A DNA stretch of 64,000 nt, from positions 1,922,001 through 1,986,000 of the forward strand of contig NZ_NESP01000001.1 of NCBI RefSeq assembly GCF_003063475.1. Direction: 5' to 3'. This stretch comes from Limnohabitans curvus. Lineage in GTDB: Bacteria > Pseudomonadota > Gammaproteobacteria > Burkholderiales > Burkholderiaceae_C. Positions 43,109-51,827 of the stretch are shown here, in pieces. A program made the position numbers and the translations under genes. The notes under the pieces were generated by a model. It was given only the letters and a program-made list of their open reading frames with translations. It had not been told where the DNA came from and did no database searches. Each line of letters opens with the position of its first letter. Positions within the stretch are counted from its first letter, which is position 1.

Positions 43109-44734
43109 TCAAGCGGGCTGGACTGCGAAGCTGTTGGCACGGCTGAGTGGCCAGTCGCTGAACACGGCAGGCAACACGCTGACATCGCTTTGCAGCAGGG
43201 CATCCGGCGCGATGGTGTCCACCAACTCTGACAAATGTAATGTTTGTGTTTCGCTCACGCGACGCATGATATGGCGTGGTGTGAAGTCGTGCGGTGTTTG
43301 CAGGCCCGAGGCTTCCATCAACTCTTGCAAGGCTTCCAGCGTGTGTGAATGAAAGTTGTGCACGCGCTCCGCTTTGCTAGGGACGACCAACGCCATTTGA
43401 CGTTTGGGGTCTTGGGTGGTGACGCCTGTGGGGCAGTTGCCGGTGTGGCAGGTTTGCGCCTGAATACAACCCAATGCAAACATGAACCCGCGTGCGCTGT
43501 TGCACCAGTCGGCACCGAGGGCCAAGGTGCGTGCCATGTCAAAGGCACTCACAATTTTGCCGCTGGCGCCCACGCGAATGGTGTCACGCAAGCCTGCGCC
43601 CACCAAGGTGTTGTGGACCAAGCGCAAGGCCTCTTGCAGGGGCATGCCCATGTGGTCAGAAAACTCCAACGGTGCAGCGCCTGTGCCGCCTTCAGCGCCA
43701 TCGACCACGATGAAGTCGGGTTGAATGCCGCTTTCCAACATGCCTTTGACAATGGCAAACCATTCCCATGGATGACCAATGCACAGCTTGATGCCGACGG
43801 GCTTGCCGCCGCTCAAGGTGCGCAGTTGTTGGATGAAGGCCATCAACTCCAACGGAGTTGAAAAGCTGCTGTGCGTGGCAGGCGACACGCAGTCCTGGCC
43901 CACCATCACGCCGCGTGCTTCGGCAATTTCTTCGGTCACTTTGGGGCCGGGCAAGACGCCGCCGTGGCCGGGCTTGGCACCTTGGCTGAGCTTGATCTCC
44001 ACCATCTTCACCTGAGGCGAGCTGACGTTTTCTACAAAACGCTCGGGGCTGAAATGACCCGCCGCATCACGGCAGCCAAAGTAGCCTGAGCCAACTTCCC
44101 AAATCAAATCGCCACCGTGTGTGCGGTGGTGACGCGAGATCGAGCCTTCGCCGGTGTCGTGTGCAAAACCACCCAGTTTGGCGCCTTGGTTGAGGGCCAA
44201 GACCGCATTGGCGCTCAAGGCGCCAAAGCTCATGGCCGACACGTTGAACAGGCTGATGTCGTAGGGTTGTGTGCAGGCTTGGCCGCCCACTTTCACGCGA
44301 AAGTCGTGACCGGCCAACTTGGTGGGGGCGATGGAGTGGTTGATCCACTCATACCCAATGGCGCGTACATCCAGCTGTGTGCCGAAGGGGCGTTTGTCTG
44401 AAGCGCCCTTGGCGCGCGAATACACCAAGGTGCGTTGGGCGCGAGAGAAGGGTGAGGCCTCGGTTTCTGACTCTAAAAAGTATTGGCGAATTTCAGGTCG
44501 AATGGTTTCGAGCATGAAGCGCAAATGCCCAATGATGGGGTAGTTGCGCAAAATCGCGTGGTGCGATTGCTGTAAGTCGTACAGACCAAGAATGCTGAGA
44601 AGCAAAAACAGCGTGGGCCACCAACCACTCAGGCCCATCACGCCTGCACCGAGCAGCGTGAAGATCAGCAAAACCACCGAGGCCATGAACGCTGTGTAGC
44701 GCACTGGATAAATCTGATTGAGTTTGTCCAGCAT
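43109..44734 (-). CDS. FMN-binding glutamate synthase family protein, membrane-anchored
   Basis: A 541-residue protein. Two membrane helices at the N-terminus (~15-60) are followed by a GltB-type FMN (beta/alpha) barrel: ISLFNVSAMSFGALSANAVL, DFIVVDGAEGGTGAAPLEFS, GASGKIVSAFDMARTLALGA and the cysteine cluster CIQAQTCHTGNCPTGVTTQD. True glutamate synthase large subunits are ~1500 residues and include a glutaminase domain, which is absent here, so the reaction is unknown. Such stand-alone forms are widespread. It converges with the coiled-coil gene (4-base gap) and is not obviously part of the flagellar set. Confidence 0.88.
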   Translation of the reverse strand: MLDKLNQIYPVRYTAFMASVVLLIFTLLGAGVMGLSGWWPTLFLLLSILGLYDLQQSHHAILRNYPIIGHLRFMLETIRPEIRQYFLESETEASPFSRAQRTLVYSRAKGASDKRPFGTQLDVRAIGYEWINHSIAPTKLAGHDFRVKVGGQACTQPYDISLFNVSAMSFGALSANAVLALNQGAKLGGFAHDTGEGSISRHHRTHGGDLIWEVGSGYFGCRDAAGHFSPERFVENVSSPQVKMVEIKLSQGAKPGHGGVLPGPKVTEEIAEARGVMVGQDCVSPATHSSFSTPLELMAFIQQLRTLSGGKPVGIKLCIGHPWEWFAIVKGMLESGIQPDFIVVDGAEGGTGAAPLEFSDHMGMPLQEALRLVHNTLVGAGLRDTIRVGASGKIVSAFDMARTLALGADWCNSARGFMFALGCIQAQTCHTGNCPTGVTTQDPKRQMALVVPSKAERVHNFHSHTLEALQELMEASGLQTPHDFTPRHIMRRVSETQTLHLSELVDTIAPDALLQSDVSVLPAVFSDWPLSRANSFAVQPA

Positions 44735-44762
44735 GCGAGGTGCTCCTTGGGCTAAATGGTGT

Positions 44763-45245
44763 TTATCGTGGGTTCGTCAGTTTGGCAGCGAGTTTAGATT
44801 GCGCCAAGGCCGAGACTTCGGCGCGCAAGCGTGCAGAGGACAGTTGTTGGTCCGCGGCATGTTGCACATCAGAGAGGTGCGACAAGATCGTGCCGCGCAA
44901 GTCGTGCAAGTCTTGGTCAAGCTTGTGCAAACGCTCTTGCAACTCGCGTTGCAAGGCCATGCGCTGAGTGAGCAAATTCACTTCAGCTGCAATGGTGCGC
45001 CATGTTTGTGTGAGCTCATCACTCGGGGCGACGCGCAGTTGTTCAAACAACTCATGGATGAGTGGATCGAAAATGGGCGAGGTGTTCTCGCGCGCGTCTG
45101 GGGTTTCGGTCAACGTTGGCACGTTTTCGGGCACCGCCGCTGGCTGCGTGTGAGATTGCAAGATCGCATTGACCTGGCCCCACCCCTCTTCAGGCGAGTA
45201 CTGCTTGAGTCCTTTGAAGGACAAGAATTGTGGTTCGGAGCTCAT
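44763..45245 (-). CDS. Small coiled-coil protein coupled to ParA
   Basis: A 160-residue hypothetical protein. The first ~55 residues contain FLSFKGLKQYSPEEGWGQVN and are otherwise disordered. Residues ~85-150 form a long amphipathic helix (AAEVNLLTQRMALQRELQER, then LHKLDQDLHDLRGTILSHLS). Its ATG overlaps the stop of the ParA-like gene (ATGA), which suggests the two are made together and may interact. No ParB-like DNA-binding motif is visible. No family is recognised. Confidence 0.65.
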   Translation of the reverse strand: MSSEPQFLSFKGLKQYSPEEGWGQVNAILQSHTQPAAVPENVPTLTETPDARENTSPIFDPLIHELFEQLRVAPSDELTQTWRTIAAEVNLLTQRMALQRELQERLHKLDQDLHDLRGTILSHLSDVQHAADQQLSSARLRAEVSALAQSKLAAKLTNPR

Positions 45246-46195
45246 TTACTCATCACACCCATGGACATGCGTTTGAGGAATTGCGGGATGCCCATCGACG
45301 CAATTTGCGTGGTCTGTTGCGCCTGCTTTGTGGGCATCTCGTCGGGACGGACTTTTTGCATGCGGTGGCGGCCCAAGATGGAGTATTGGCTAGACAGCGT
45401 GCTGGATGTGGCCAACAAGTTGTTGCGCTTCACGCCTGCAGCAGGGCTATCAAATGCCGAGGCTGTGTTGCCGCGCATGGCAGGTTGTGTGACGCGGGTG
45501 TTGCTGGTGGTTTGGCGCATGCCTTGTGCTGATTCGCGCATTTCACGCGCGGCACACACCGATTGACCAAACTCGTTGAACGACGCACCGCAAGCGTCTT
45601 GCAAGTCCATCAAATAGCCGCGCTCAAACATTTCGCGCGCGGTTTGCGCTTCCAAGATCGGGGGGGCGAGCATGAAGCTGACGGGAAAGCGCTGTTTCGA
45701 GAACACATCACTTTTGAGCTGATCCGCCTGCACGCGCGTCGGGCAAACCAACAACGTGGGTGGTGTGTGGATGGCCGAGTCGAACACCCAACGGTGACGG
45801 CTCAAGAAACCAGCTGTCGCAGCCAGTTCAATTTCAGAGACCGAGGTGGGGACGATCACCAAGTCGTATTCAAACATCAGCTCGCCTGCGATGGAGTCGG
45901 TCCAGGTCAAGTCGCAAATGACAACTTCTGTGCTGCTGGCTGCGCGGCGCAAATGCAAGCGGGCATCCAAGATGGGGCGGTTGCCGCCTTGGTCGAGCGG
46001 CAAGATGTGGTGTTGCACCACCACGCCAATGTTGGGAGCTCGTGTCAGCCAAGTGCTAGACGAGCCGTGTGTGTCAAAGTCAATCATCGTGACCGTTTGG
46101 CCTTGGCGACGCAAATAAGCAGCCAAGTTCGCTGAAACGGTGCTTTTGCCCACGCCACCTTTTTGACTGGTGACCAAAATTTTGAATGTCGACAT
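45242..46195 (-). CDS. Orphan ParA/MinD-family ATPase
   Basis: A 317-residue P-loop ATPase. The deviant Walker A is KGGVGKST (residues 12-19). Switch regions are MIDFDTHGSSSTWL (~38-51) and VICDLTWTDS, and DLVIVPTSVSEIELAAT is the segment before the membrane or partner helix. Residues ~215-317 are an unusual, probably disordered extension (RGNTASAFDSPAAGVKRNNL, ending QFLKRMSMGVMSK). No parB lies nearby, so it is unlikely to segregate the chromosome. It may position a cell structure, as FlhG, ParC or PpfA do. It is next to flagellar and SPOR genes but on the opposite strand. Confidence 0.85.
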   Translation of the reverse strand: MSTFKILVTSQKGGVGKSTVSANLAAYLRRQGQTVTMIDFDTHGSSSTWLTRAPNIGVVVQHHILPLDQGGNRPILDARLHLRRAASSTEVVICDLTWTDSIAGELMFEYDLVIVPTSVSEIELAATAGFLSRHRWVFDSAIHTPPTLLVCPTRVQADQLKSDVFSKQRFPVSFMLAPPILEAQTAREMFERGYLMDLQDACGASFNEFGQSVCAAREMRESAQGMRQTTSNTRVTQPAMRGNTASAFDSPAAGVKRNNLLATSSTLSSQYSILGRHRMQKVRPDEMPTKQAQQTTQIASMGIPQFLKRMSMGVMSK

Positions 46196-46350
46196 CTTTT
46201 TTATCCTTCGCGCTGGCGCTCAGCGCTGTATTTTTTTATGGAACACCCGCAATTTCTAACGGGGGGATTGAATTTACATGGGGGCCACCACACTGGTCAA
46301 TGCGCCATTTAGCCGACAAATACAAGATAAATGGGACACCTTTACCTGAA

Positions 46351-46379
46351 TTGAATACTTTTAGGCTTATCCATATAAT
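46351..46379 (+). promoter_or_regulatory. Sigma-70-type promoter upstream of the Pal-like lipoprotein gene
   Basis: TTGAAT (46351-46356), a 17-base spacer and a perfect TATAAT (46374-46379) form a good housekeeping promoter in an AT-rich 325-base gap. The leader of ~135 bases contains a CACTTC/GAAGTG hairpin (46456-46473) followed by AAGG sequences near the start codon. I see no gene in 46196-46520. Confidence 0.7.
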
Positions 46380-46520
46380 TAAAAGAATCAAAATTAAGAA
46401 GATTACCTATGTTGTTGATTTTTAAAAAGAATATGCAAAGTGTCAAAAAAAACAACACTTCGGGCGGGAAGTGCTATCCGTTAAAATTGGAAGGTTAATT
46501 TCTACAAATTGAAAGTCCTC

Positions 46521-47009
46521 ATGTCCAAACGTCTTTTTGCTCTCTTGTCCATCGTGTCAGTTGCTTTGTTGACTGCTTGCAGTTCAACCAAACTGGACAA
46601 CGTGTCTGATGCCAAAGCATCTTCTTCGGTTGCTTCCGTGGCCGCCGATCACTTGAACCCCAACAGCCTGATCTCTAAAGAGCGCAGCGTGTACTTCGAC
46701 TTTGATAAGTTCGATATCAAAGCCAACCAAGCCGCTGTGGTTGAGCGTCAAGGCAAATACTTGGCTGCCAACGCTGCTTTGAAAATTCGTGCCGAAGGCA
46801 ATGCCGACGAGCGCGGTGGCCGCGAATACAACTTGGCTCTGGGCCAAAAGCGTGCTGAAGCTGTGGTGCGTGGTTTGAAAGCCTACGGCGTGAAAGACGG
46901 CCAAGTTGAACCCGTTAGCTTTGGTAGCGAAAAGCCTTTGGCCGCAGGTCATGACGAAGCTGCTTGGGCACAAAACCGCCGCGTTGACTTGGCTTACCCA
47001 AGCAAGTAA
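46521..47009 (+). CDS. pal: OmpA-family lipoprotein, Pal-like
   Basis: A 162-residue outer-membrane lipoprotein. The signal ends with lipobox LLTAC (Cys at ~20). The OmpA/Pal domain binds peptidoglycan: SVYFDFDKFDIKANQAAVVE, then AEGNADERGGREYNLALGQK (with the DERG...N...R residues) and NRRVDLAYPSK. ATG 46521 is preferred over TTG 46509. The family context would usually include tolB, which is not next to it here; a second Pal may exist elsewhere. Confidence 0.85.
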   Translation: MSKRLFALLSIVSVALLTACSSTKLDNVSDAKASSSVASVAADHLNPNSLISKERSVYFDFDKFDIKANQAAVVERQGKYLAANAALKIRAEGNADERGGREYNLALGQKRAEAVVRGLKAYGVKDGQVEPVSFGSEKPLAAGHDEAAWAQNRRVDLAYPSK

Positions 47010-47033
47010 TTCGCTGATTAATCGCTGCGGTTG

Positions 47034-47930
47034 ATGCAACTCAACAGCGAAGTCATCACAACACCACCGCGGGCCTCGGCCACGGTGGTGTTGTTACGTG
47101 ACGTTCCCCAAAAAGGCCTGGAAGTCTTTTTGCTGCGCCGCCACACGGCCTCGGCTGTGTGGGGTGGTGTTTATGTTTTTCCGGGTGGCAAATTAGACGA
47201 GGCCGATTGCACGCCTGATTTGCATGCCCATCTCGACGCCTCGCCGCAAGCACTGCACAGTGCCTTGGGTGAGCCCGATTTAGACGTGCACACGGCCGCA
47301 GGCTTGTATGTAGCTGCCGTGCGCGAAGTGTTGGAAGAGTGTGGCGTGTTGTATGCCCGCTTGCACGACAGCCAAGCCTTGGCGCATGACGCTGCACAAC
47401 GCCAACATTGGCAACACGCACTGCATGGCGGTCAAGCGTTTGTCGACGTGTTGCAAAGTGCAGGTTTGCGTGTGGACACGCAGCACTTGGCACCTTGGTC
47501 GCGTTGGATCACGCCGCTTCAACCCTCGGTGACCAACAAGCGTTTTGACACCCGTTTTTTTATTGCGGTGTTGCCGCCGGGGCAACACCCCATACACGAC
47601 AACATCGAAGCCATCGACAGCGTGTGGCTCAGCCCGCGTGAAGCCTTGGACCGTTATTGGGCCGGCGGCCTACCGCTGGCGCCGCCACAAATCATGACCC
47701 TGGTGTCGTTGCTGTCACACAGTTGTACAACGGATGTGTTGAACTGTGCCAAACAGCAAACGCCTGCGTTGATTCTTCCTGAACCGTTTGATGACGAAGG
47801 CGTGCGCACCCTGTGCTACCCCGGTGATCCGCGTCACTCGGTGGCGCAACGTGCCATGCCTGGACCTACCCGTTTGCGTTTTGTGGCGGGTCGTTTTGAG
47901 CCCGTCGGTGGTTTTGAGGATTTTTTATGA
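47034..47930 (+). CDS. NUDIX hydrolase
   Basis: A 298-residue Nudix-type pyrophosphohydrolase. The N-terminal half has VVLLRDVPQKGLEVFLLRRH, VWGGVYVFPGGKLDEADC and, after a ~45-residue insertion, the Nudix helix VAAVREVLEECGVLYARL (REVLEECG), so the box is split as in NUDT19-like proteins. The substrate is unknown; acyl-CoA type substrates are known for relatives. It starts a tightly packed + strand run and overlaps fabI by four bases. The first in-frame codon is TTG 47031, immediately before ATG 47034. Confidence 0.85.
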   Translation: MQLNSEVITTPPRASATVVLLRDVPQKGLEVFLLRRHTASAVWGGVYVFPGGKLDEADCTPDLHAHLDASPQALHSALGEPDLDVHTAAGLYVAAVREVLEECGVLYARLHDSQALAHDAAQRQHWQHALHGGQAFVDVLQSAGLRVDTQHLAPWSRWITPLQPSVTNKRFDTRFFIAVLPPGQHPIHDNIEAIDSVWLSPREALDRYWAGGLPLAPPQIMTLVSLLSHSCTTDVLNCAKQQTPALILPEPFDDEGVRTLCYPGDPRHSVAQRAMPGPTRLRFVAGRFEPVGGFEDFL

Positions 47931-48703
47931 ACCCGATGTCAGCCTTTGATTTACAGGGCAAAAAAGGTTTGGTGCTTGGCCTCGCCAACGACCGCAGCAT
48001 TGCATGGGGTTGTGCCCGCCAAGCGCAGGCCATGGGGGCCGAGGTGGTGGCGTCTTGCTTGAACGACAAAGCACGCCCGTATGTTGAGCCGCTCACACAG
48101 CCGCTGGGTATAGACCTGCAAACTTGCAATATTGAAACACCAGAAGATTTAGAAAAGCTGGTGGCCTACGCTGTAGCCAAACTGGGTCGCTTGGACTTTG
48201 TGATTCATTCGATTGCTTGGGCACCTTTGGCTGATTTGCATGGCCGCGTGGTGGACAGTTCCAGCACGGGCTTTGCTCGGGCCATGGAGGTGTCGTGCCA
48301 TTCGTTTGCGACCTTGGCCCAGCTGTGTGCCCCACACATGACGCAAGGCGGCAGCATGGTCACCATGTCTTACTTGGGTGCGGATCAAGCTGTGCCGCAC
48401 TATGGTCTGATGGGGCCGGTGAAGGCCGCTTTGGAATCGCTGGTGCGTTACATGGCGCAAGAGTTGGGCCCACAGGGTGTGCGCGTGCATGCCGTGTCGC
48501 CTGGCCCTATCCTCACGCGAGCAGCCTCCGGCATTGAAGCCTTTGATGCGCTCATGCAAAGCAACGTTGCCAAAGCGCCGCTGGGTCGGTTGGTGACCTT
48601 GGATGAAATCGCCAACCTCAGCACCTTTTTGTGTACCGATGCTGCCAGTGGCATGACGGGCCAAACGATTTATGTAGACGCCGGCAGCCACGCGGTCAAT
48701 TGA
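47927..48703 (+). CDS. fabI: Enoyl-[acyl-carrier-protein] reductase (NADH), FabI type
   Basis: FabI (258 aa) reduces the trans-2 double bond in fatty acid elongation. The cofactor region is GLANDRSIAWGCARQAQAMG, followed by FVIHSIAWAP (catalytic-domain strand). The active-site Tyr-x6-Lys is in PHYGLMGPVKAALESLVRYM. The C-terminal DEIANLSTFLCTDAASGMTG and TIYVDAGSHAVN segments are typical. FabI residues around the first Tyr (SYLGADQAVPHY) fit the family. Confidence 0.9.
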   Translation: MNPMSAFDLQGKKGLVLGLANDRSIAWGCARQAQAMGAEVVASCLNDKARPYVEPLTQPLGIDLQTCNIETPEDLEKLVAYAVAKLGRLDFVIHSIAWAPLADLHGRVVDSSSTGFARAMEVSCHSFATLAQLCAPHMTQGGSMVTMSYLGADQAVPHYGLMGPVKAALESLVRYMAQELGPQGVRVHAVSPGPILTRAASGIEAFDALMQSNVAKAPLGRLVTLDEIANLSTFLCTDAASGMTGQTIYVDAGSHAVN

Positions 48704-48711
48704 AGAACACC

Positions 48712-50139
48712 ATGAACGACATCACCGAAACCACGAATGACCCCAACAACGAGTGGCTAGAAAACTACCCTTACGAGAACATCGTGTTGGGGCAGGCAGC
48801 GCGCATGGTGCGTACTTTGGCCTTGGCTGACATCCAAGCGTTCGCTGCGGTGTCGGGCGATATCAACCCCGCACATCTGAACCCTGAATACGCCAATGCC
48901 ACCTTGTTTCATGGCGTGATTGGCCACGGCATGTGGGGCGGTGCTTTGATCAGCAGTTTGTTGGGCACGGTGTTTCCAGGCCCAGGCACGATTTACCTCG
49001 AACAAAACCTGCACTTCAGTCGCCCTGTACGAGTTGGCGACACCTTGAACGTGACCGTCACCTGCACGGCCAAAAACGACGAAAAGAAAACCCTGGATCT
49101 TGACTGCTTGTTGGTGAACCAAAAAGGCGAGCGTGTGCTTTATGGCATTGCGCGTGTCATGGCCCCGACCGAAAAGTTGCGCATGCCCCGTGTGCATGCG
49201 CCACACATCAGCTTGTTTGACCCTGAGCAACGTCATGCCAATTTGTTAGCCATGGGCGCTAATCTTGAGCCTGTGCGTTGCGGTGTGGTGCATCCGTGTG
49301 ATGCGGATTCACTGCAGGGCGCGATGGATGCCCACCGCGCAGGTTTGATTCATGCGGTGCTCATTGCCCCAGAGAAAAAACTGCGCGCTGTGGCCGCAGA
49401 AGCAAGCATTGATTTGACAGGCATCGACGTGATCGATGTCGAGCACAGCCACGCGGCGGCTGAGTTGGCTGCGCAAATGGCGGCAGACAAAAAGCTAGAA
49501 GCCTTGATGAAAGGCAGCTTGCACACCGATGAGTTGATTCATGCCGTGGTGTCGCAAAAAGGTTTACGCACGGGCCGACGCATGTCGCATGTGTTTCGCT
49601 TTGAAGCGCCCATGTACCCCAAGCCGCTGTACATCACCGATGCCGCGCTGAACATCGCACCGACCTTGGCCGAAAAAGCGGACATCGTGCAAAACGCGAT
49701 TTTGTTTGCGCAAATCATGGGTGTTGCAACGCCGAAGGTGGCCATTTTGTCGGCGGTGGAAACCGTGAACCCCAGCATTCCCTCCACGATTGATGCGGCT
49801 GCTTTGTGCAAGATGGCCGACCGCGGCCAAATCAAAGGCGGCTTGCTTGATGGCCCGCTGGCCTTTGACAACGCCGTGTCCACACATGCGGCTGAAATCA
49901 AACACATTGCCTCCGCTGTAGCAGGTCAAGCAGACATCTTGGTCGCCCCCGATTTGGAGTCGGGCAACATGATGGCCAAGCAACTTGAATACCTAGCAGG
50001 CGCTTGCGGTTCGGGCGTGGTGTTGGGCGCACGTGTGCCGATTGCGTTGACCAGCCGTGCAGATTCGGCTTCCACGCGCAGTGCTTCTGCGCTGTTGGCC
50101 AAGCTGATTGCGCACCACAACCGCACACATTCGGCATGA
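48712..50139 (+). CDS. Bifunctional MaoC-type enoyl-CoA hydratase / phosphate acyltransferase
   Basis: A 475-residue fusion. Residues ~20-150 are a MaoC-like hot-dog domain (FAAVSGDINPAHLNPEYANA, then FHGVIGHGMWGGALISSLLG), with the hydratase Asp/His residues. Residues ~165-470 are a phosphotransacetylase/phosphotransbutyrylase domain (LIHAVLIAPEKKLRAVAAEA, GLLDGPLAFDNAVS, ADILVAPDLESGNMMAKQL). Fusions of this type occur in proteobacteria and move acyl groups between CoA and phosphate. The ATG at 48712 is used because the upstream frame lies in fabI. The gene overlaps ackA by four bases, giving an acyl-CoA to acyl-phosphate to acid plus ATP route. Confidence 0.92.
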   Translation: MNDITETTNDPNNEWLENYPYENIVLGQAARMVRTLALADIQAFAAVSGDINPAHLNPEYANATLFHGVIGHGMWGGALISSLLGTVFPGPGTIYLEQNLHFSRPVRVGDTLNVTVTCTAKNDEKKTLDLDCLLVNQKGERVLYGIARVMAPTEKLRMPRVHAPHISLFDPEQRHANLLAMGANLEPVRCGVVHPCDADSLQGAMDAHRAGLIHAVLIAPEKKLRAVAAEASIDLTGIDVIDVEHSHAAAELAAQMAADKKLEALMKGSLHTDELIHAVVSQKGLRTGRRMSHVFRFEAPMYPKPLYITDAALNIAPTLAEKADIVQNAILFAQIMGVATPKVAILSAVETVNPSIPSTIDAAALCKMADRGQIKGGLLDGPLAFDNAVSTHAAEIKHIASAVAGQADILVAPDLESGNMMAKQLEYLAGACGSGVVLGARVPIALTSRADSASTRSASALLAKLIAHHNRTHSA

Positions 50140-51329
50140 GCATTCTGTCCGTCAATGCGGGCTCGTCCAGCCTGAAGTTTGCGCTGTACCCCATTGAAGG
50201 TGCGGGCATTGGTGAGGCCGAGGTCACAGGCAACATCGAAGGTCTAGAGCCGTCGGGTCAGCCTCGCATCAGCTTTTGCGCCACGGGCCAAAACAAAGCG
50301 TCAGCGCCGGTGGTGGTGAAGCCAGAGCAAGATGTGTTTGACACAGCGCTCGACACACTCAAGGGATTGCTGGCCACACGATTCACGCATTTGAAAGTCC
50401 AGGCCATTGCCCATCGGGTGGTGCACGGTGGCAGCTATTTCTCGAGCAGCGTGCGCGTCACGTCCGAGGTGCTGACTCAGCTGGCCTCGCTCAATGCCTT
50501 GGCACCTTTGCATCAGCCCCATAACTTGGCGGGCATTGAGGCGTTTGCCGAGTCGTTTCCAGACGTCGCGCAGATCGCTTGTTTTGACACCGCGTTTCAT
50601 CGCACGCTCTCGCCACTCGAAACCACGTTTGCCATTGACCGCCAGCTCACCGAGCAAGGCGTGCGTCGCTATGGCTTTCATGGGCTTTCTTACCAATACG
50701 TGACGCAAGTTCTGCAGCGTGAATCCCCCCGCTCCGCGGGCCGCACGGTCATGGCGCATTTGGGCAACGGTGCCAGCGTGTGCGCCACCACGCAGCACCA
50801 AAGCCGCGCCACCACCATGGGCTTCTCGGCTTTAGACGGCTTGATGATGGGCACACGCAGCGGCGCGCTCGACCCCGGTGTGTTGCTGTATTTGATGGAA
50901 CAAGGCTGGGGCCACGACCAAATTCAAAAATTACTTTACAAGCAAAGCGGCTTGTTGGGTGTGTCGGGCGAGAGTGCCGACATGCGCACCTTGCGCGCGT
51001 CAAGTGCAGCGGGCTCTGCTGCTGCACGTTTTGCCACCGACTTGTTCGCACACCGCGTGGTGCGCGAAGTGGGGGCGCTGAGCGCCTGTATTGGGGGCCT
51101 TGACGTACTGGCCTTCACCGGCGGCATTGGTGAGCACGATGCCGTGCTGCGTCAACAGGTGTGCGATGCTTTGGCTTACATGGGCGTCCATATGGATGCA
51201 TCACGCAACACCCAAGCCACAGGCGACAGCGTCGTTGCGGTTCACGCCGACAATAGCGAGATTGAGGTGTGGGTGGTCCCCACCGACGAAGGCCGCGTGG
51301 CCGCACAAGACGCTTTGGCGTTTCTCTAA
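50136..51329 (+). CDS. ackA: Acetate kinase
   Basis: A 397-residue ASKHA kinase that converts acyl-phosphate and ADP to acid and ATP. Landmarks are SILSVNAGSSSLKFALYP at the start, HRVVHGG, ACFDTAFHRTLSPLETTFAI, RRYGFHGLSYQYV, GNGASVCATTQHQSRATTMG and LAFTGGIGEHDAVLRQQVC. An upstream frame (from 50004) is not used, since ATG 50136 gives the standard N-terminus and couples to the preceding gene. The substrate may be butyrate or propionate as well as acetate. Confidence 0.95.
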   Translation: MSILSVNAGSSSLKFALYPIEGAGIGEAEVTGNIEGLEPSGQPRISFCATGQNKASAPVVVKPEQDVFDTALDTLKGLLATRFTHLKVQAIAHRVVHGGSYFSSSVRVTSEVLTQLASLNALAPLHQPHNLAGIEAFAESFPDVAQIACFDTAFHRTLSPLETTFAIDRQLTEQGVRRYGFHGLSYQYVTQVLQRESPRSAGRTVMAHLGNGASVCATTQHQSRATTMGFSALDGLMMGTRSGALDPGVLLYLMEQGWGHDQIQKLLYKQSGLLGVSGESADMRTLRASSAAGSAAARFATDLFAHRVVREVGALSACIGGLDVLAFTGGIGEHDAVLRQQVCDALAYMGVHMDASRNTQATGDSVVAVHADNSEIEVWVVPTDEGRVAAQDALAFL

Positions 51330-51350
51330 GAACTGAATTGAAGGAATCGC

Positions 51351-51821
51351 GTGAATATCAAAGACGCCATGAGTTGCTTTACCACCGGTGTGACGGTGGT
51401 GACGGCGCACACCCAAGGCCAAGACTGGGGCATGACTTGCAACTCGTTCAACACCGTGTCGCTGGATCCCGCCATGGTGTTGTGGAGCGTGCGCAAAAGT
51501 TCGCTCAGCCACGAAGCCTTCGTCAAAGCGGGTGGCTACATGGTCAACGTGTTGGGGGCTCAGCAAAAAGACGTGGCACTCAAGTTTGCGCAAGGGACAC
51601 AACAAGAACGCTTTGCAGACCAAAGCCTAGTGCGTGGCATTCACCAGCATCCGCGTTTAGACGGCGTGATTGCTTGGTTTGATTGCCGCATTGCCCAAGT
51701 GGTGTCAGCTGGTGACCATGACATCCTGATCGGTGAAGTGCTCGACTTCGGTGTGCAAGCCGGCCATGGCTTGGCTTATGCACAGCGCAGTTTTGGCGTG
51801 CTTTCGCCTCTGGAAGACTAA
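51351..51821 (+). CDS. Flavin reductase-like domain protein
   Basis: A 156-residue FMN-binding protein of the flavin reductase/DIM6 family. It has the N-terminal FTTGVTVVTAHTQGQDWGMT, the CNSFNTVSLDPAMVLWSVRK strand pair and GYMVNVLGAQQKDVA. It starts with GTG after GAAGGAA. Such proteins supply reduced flavin to monooxygenases, but no partner oxygenase is in this run. The last gene of the run follows six bases later. Confidence 0.85.
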   Translation: MNIKDAMSCFTTGVTVVTAHTQGQDWGMTCNSFNTVSLDPAMVLWSVRKSSLSHEAFVKAGGYMVNVLGAQQKDVALKFAQGTQQERFADQSLVRGIHQHPRLDGVIAWFDCRIAQVVSAGDHDILIGEVLDFGVQAGHGLAYAQRSFGVLSPLED

Positions 51822-51827
51822 GCCCGT

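Noticed and set aside
43109..44734. Glutamate synthase large subunit (GltB)
   Set aside because: Only the FMN barrel is present, at 541 residues with an N-terminal membrane anchor. There is no glutaminase domain, so I do not call it GltB.
46186..46425. A 79-residue + strand frame overlapping the ParA start
   Set aside because: It begins inside the - strand parA start, has no ribosome binding site, and its composition reflects the AT-rich leader. A signal-peptide-like first stretch is not enough.
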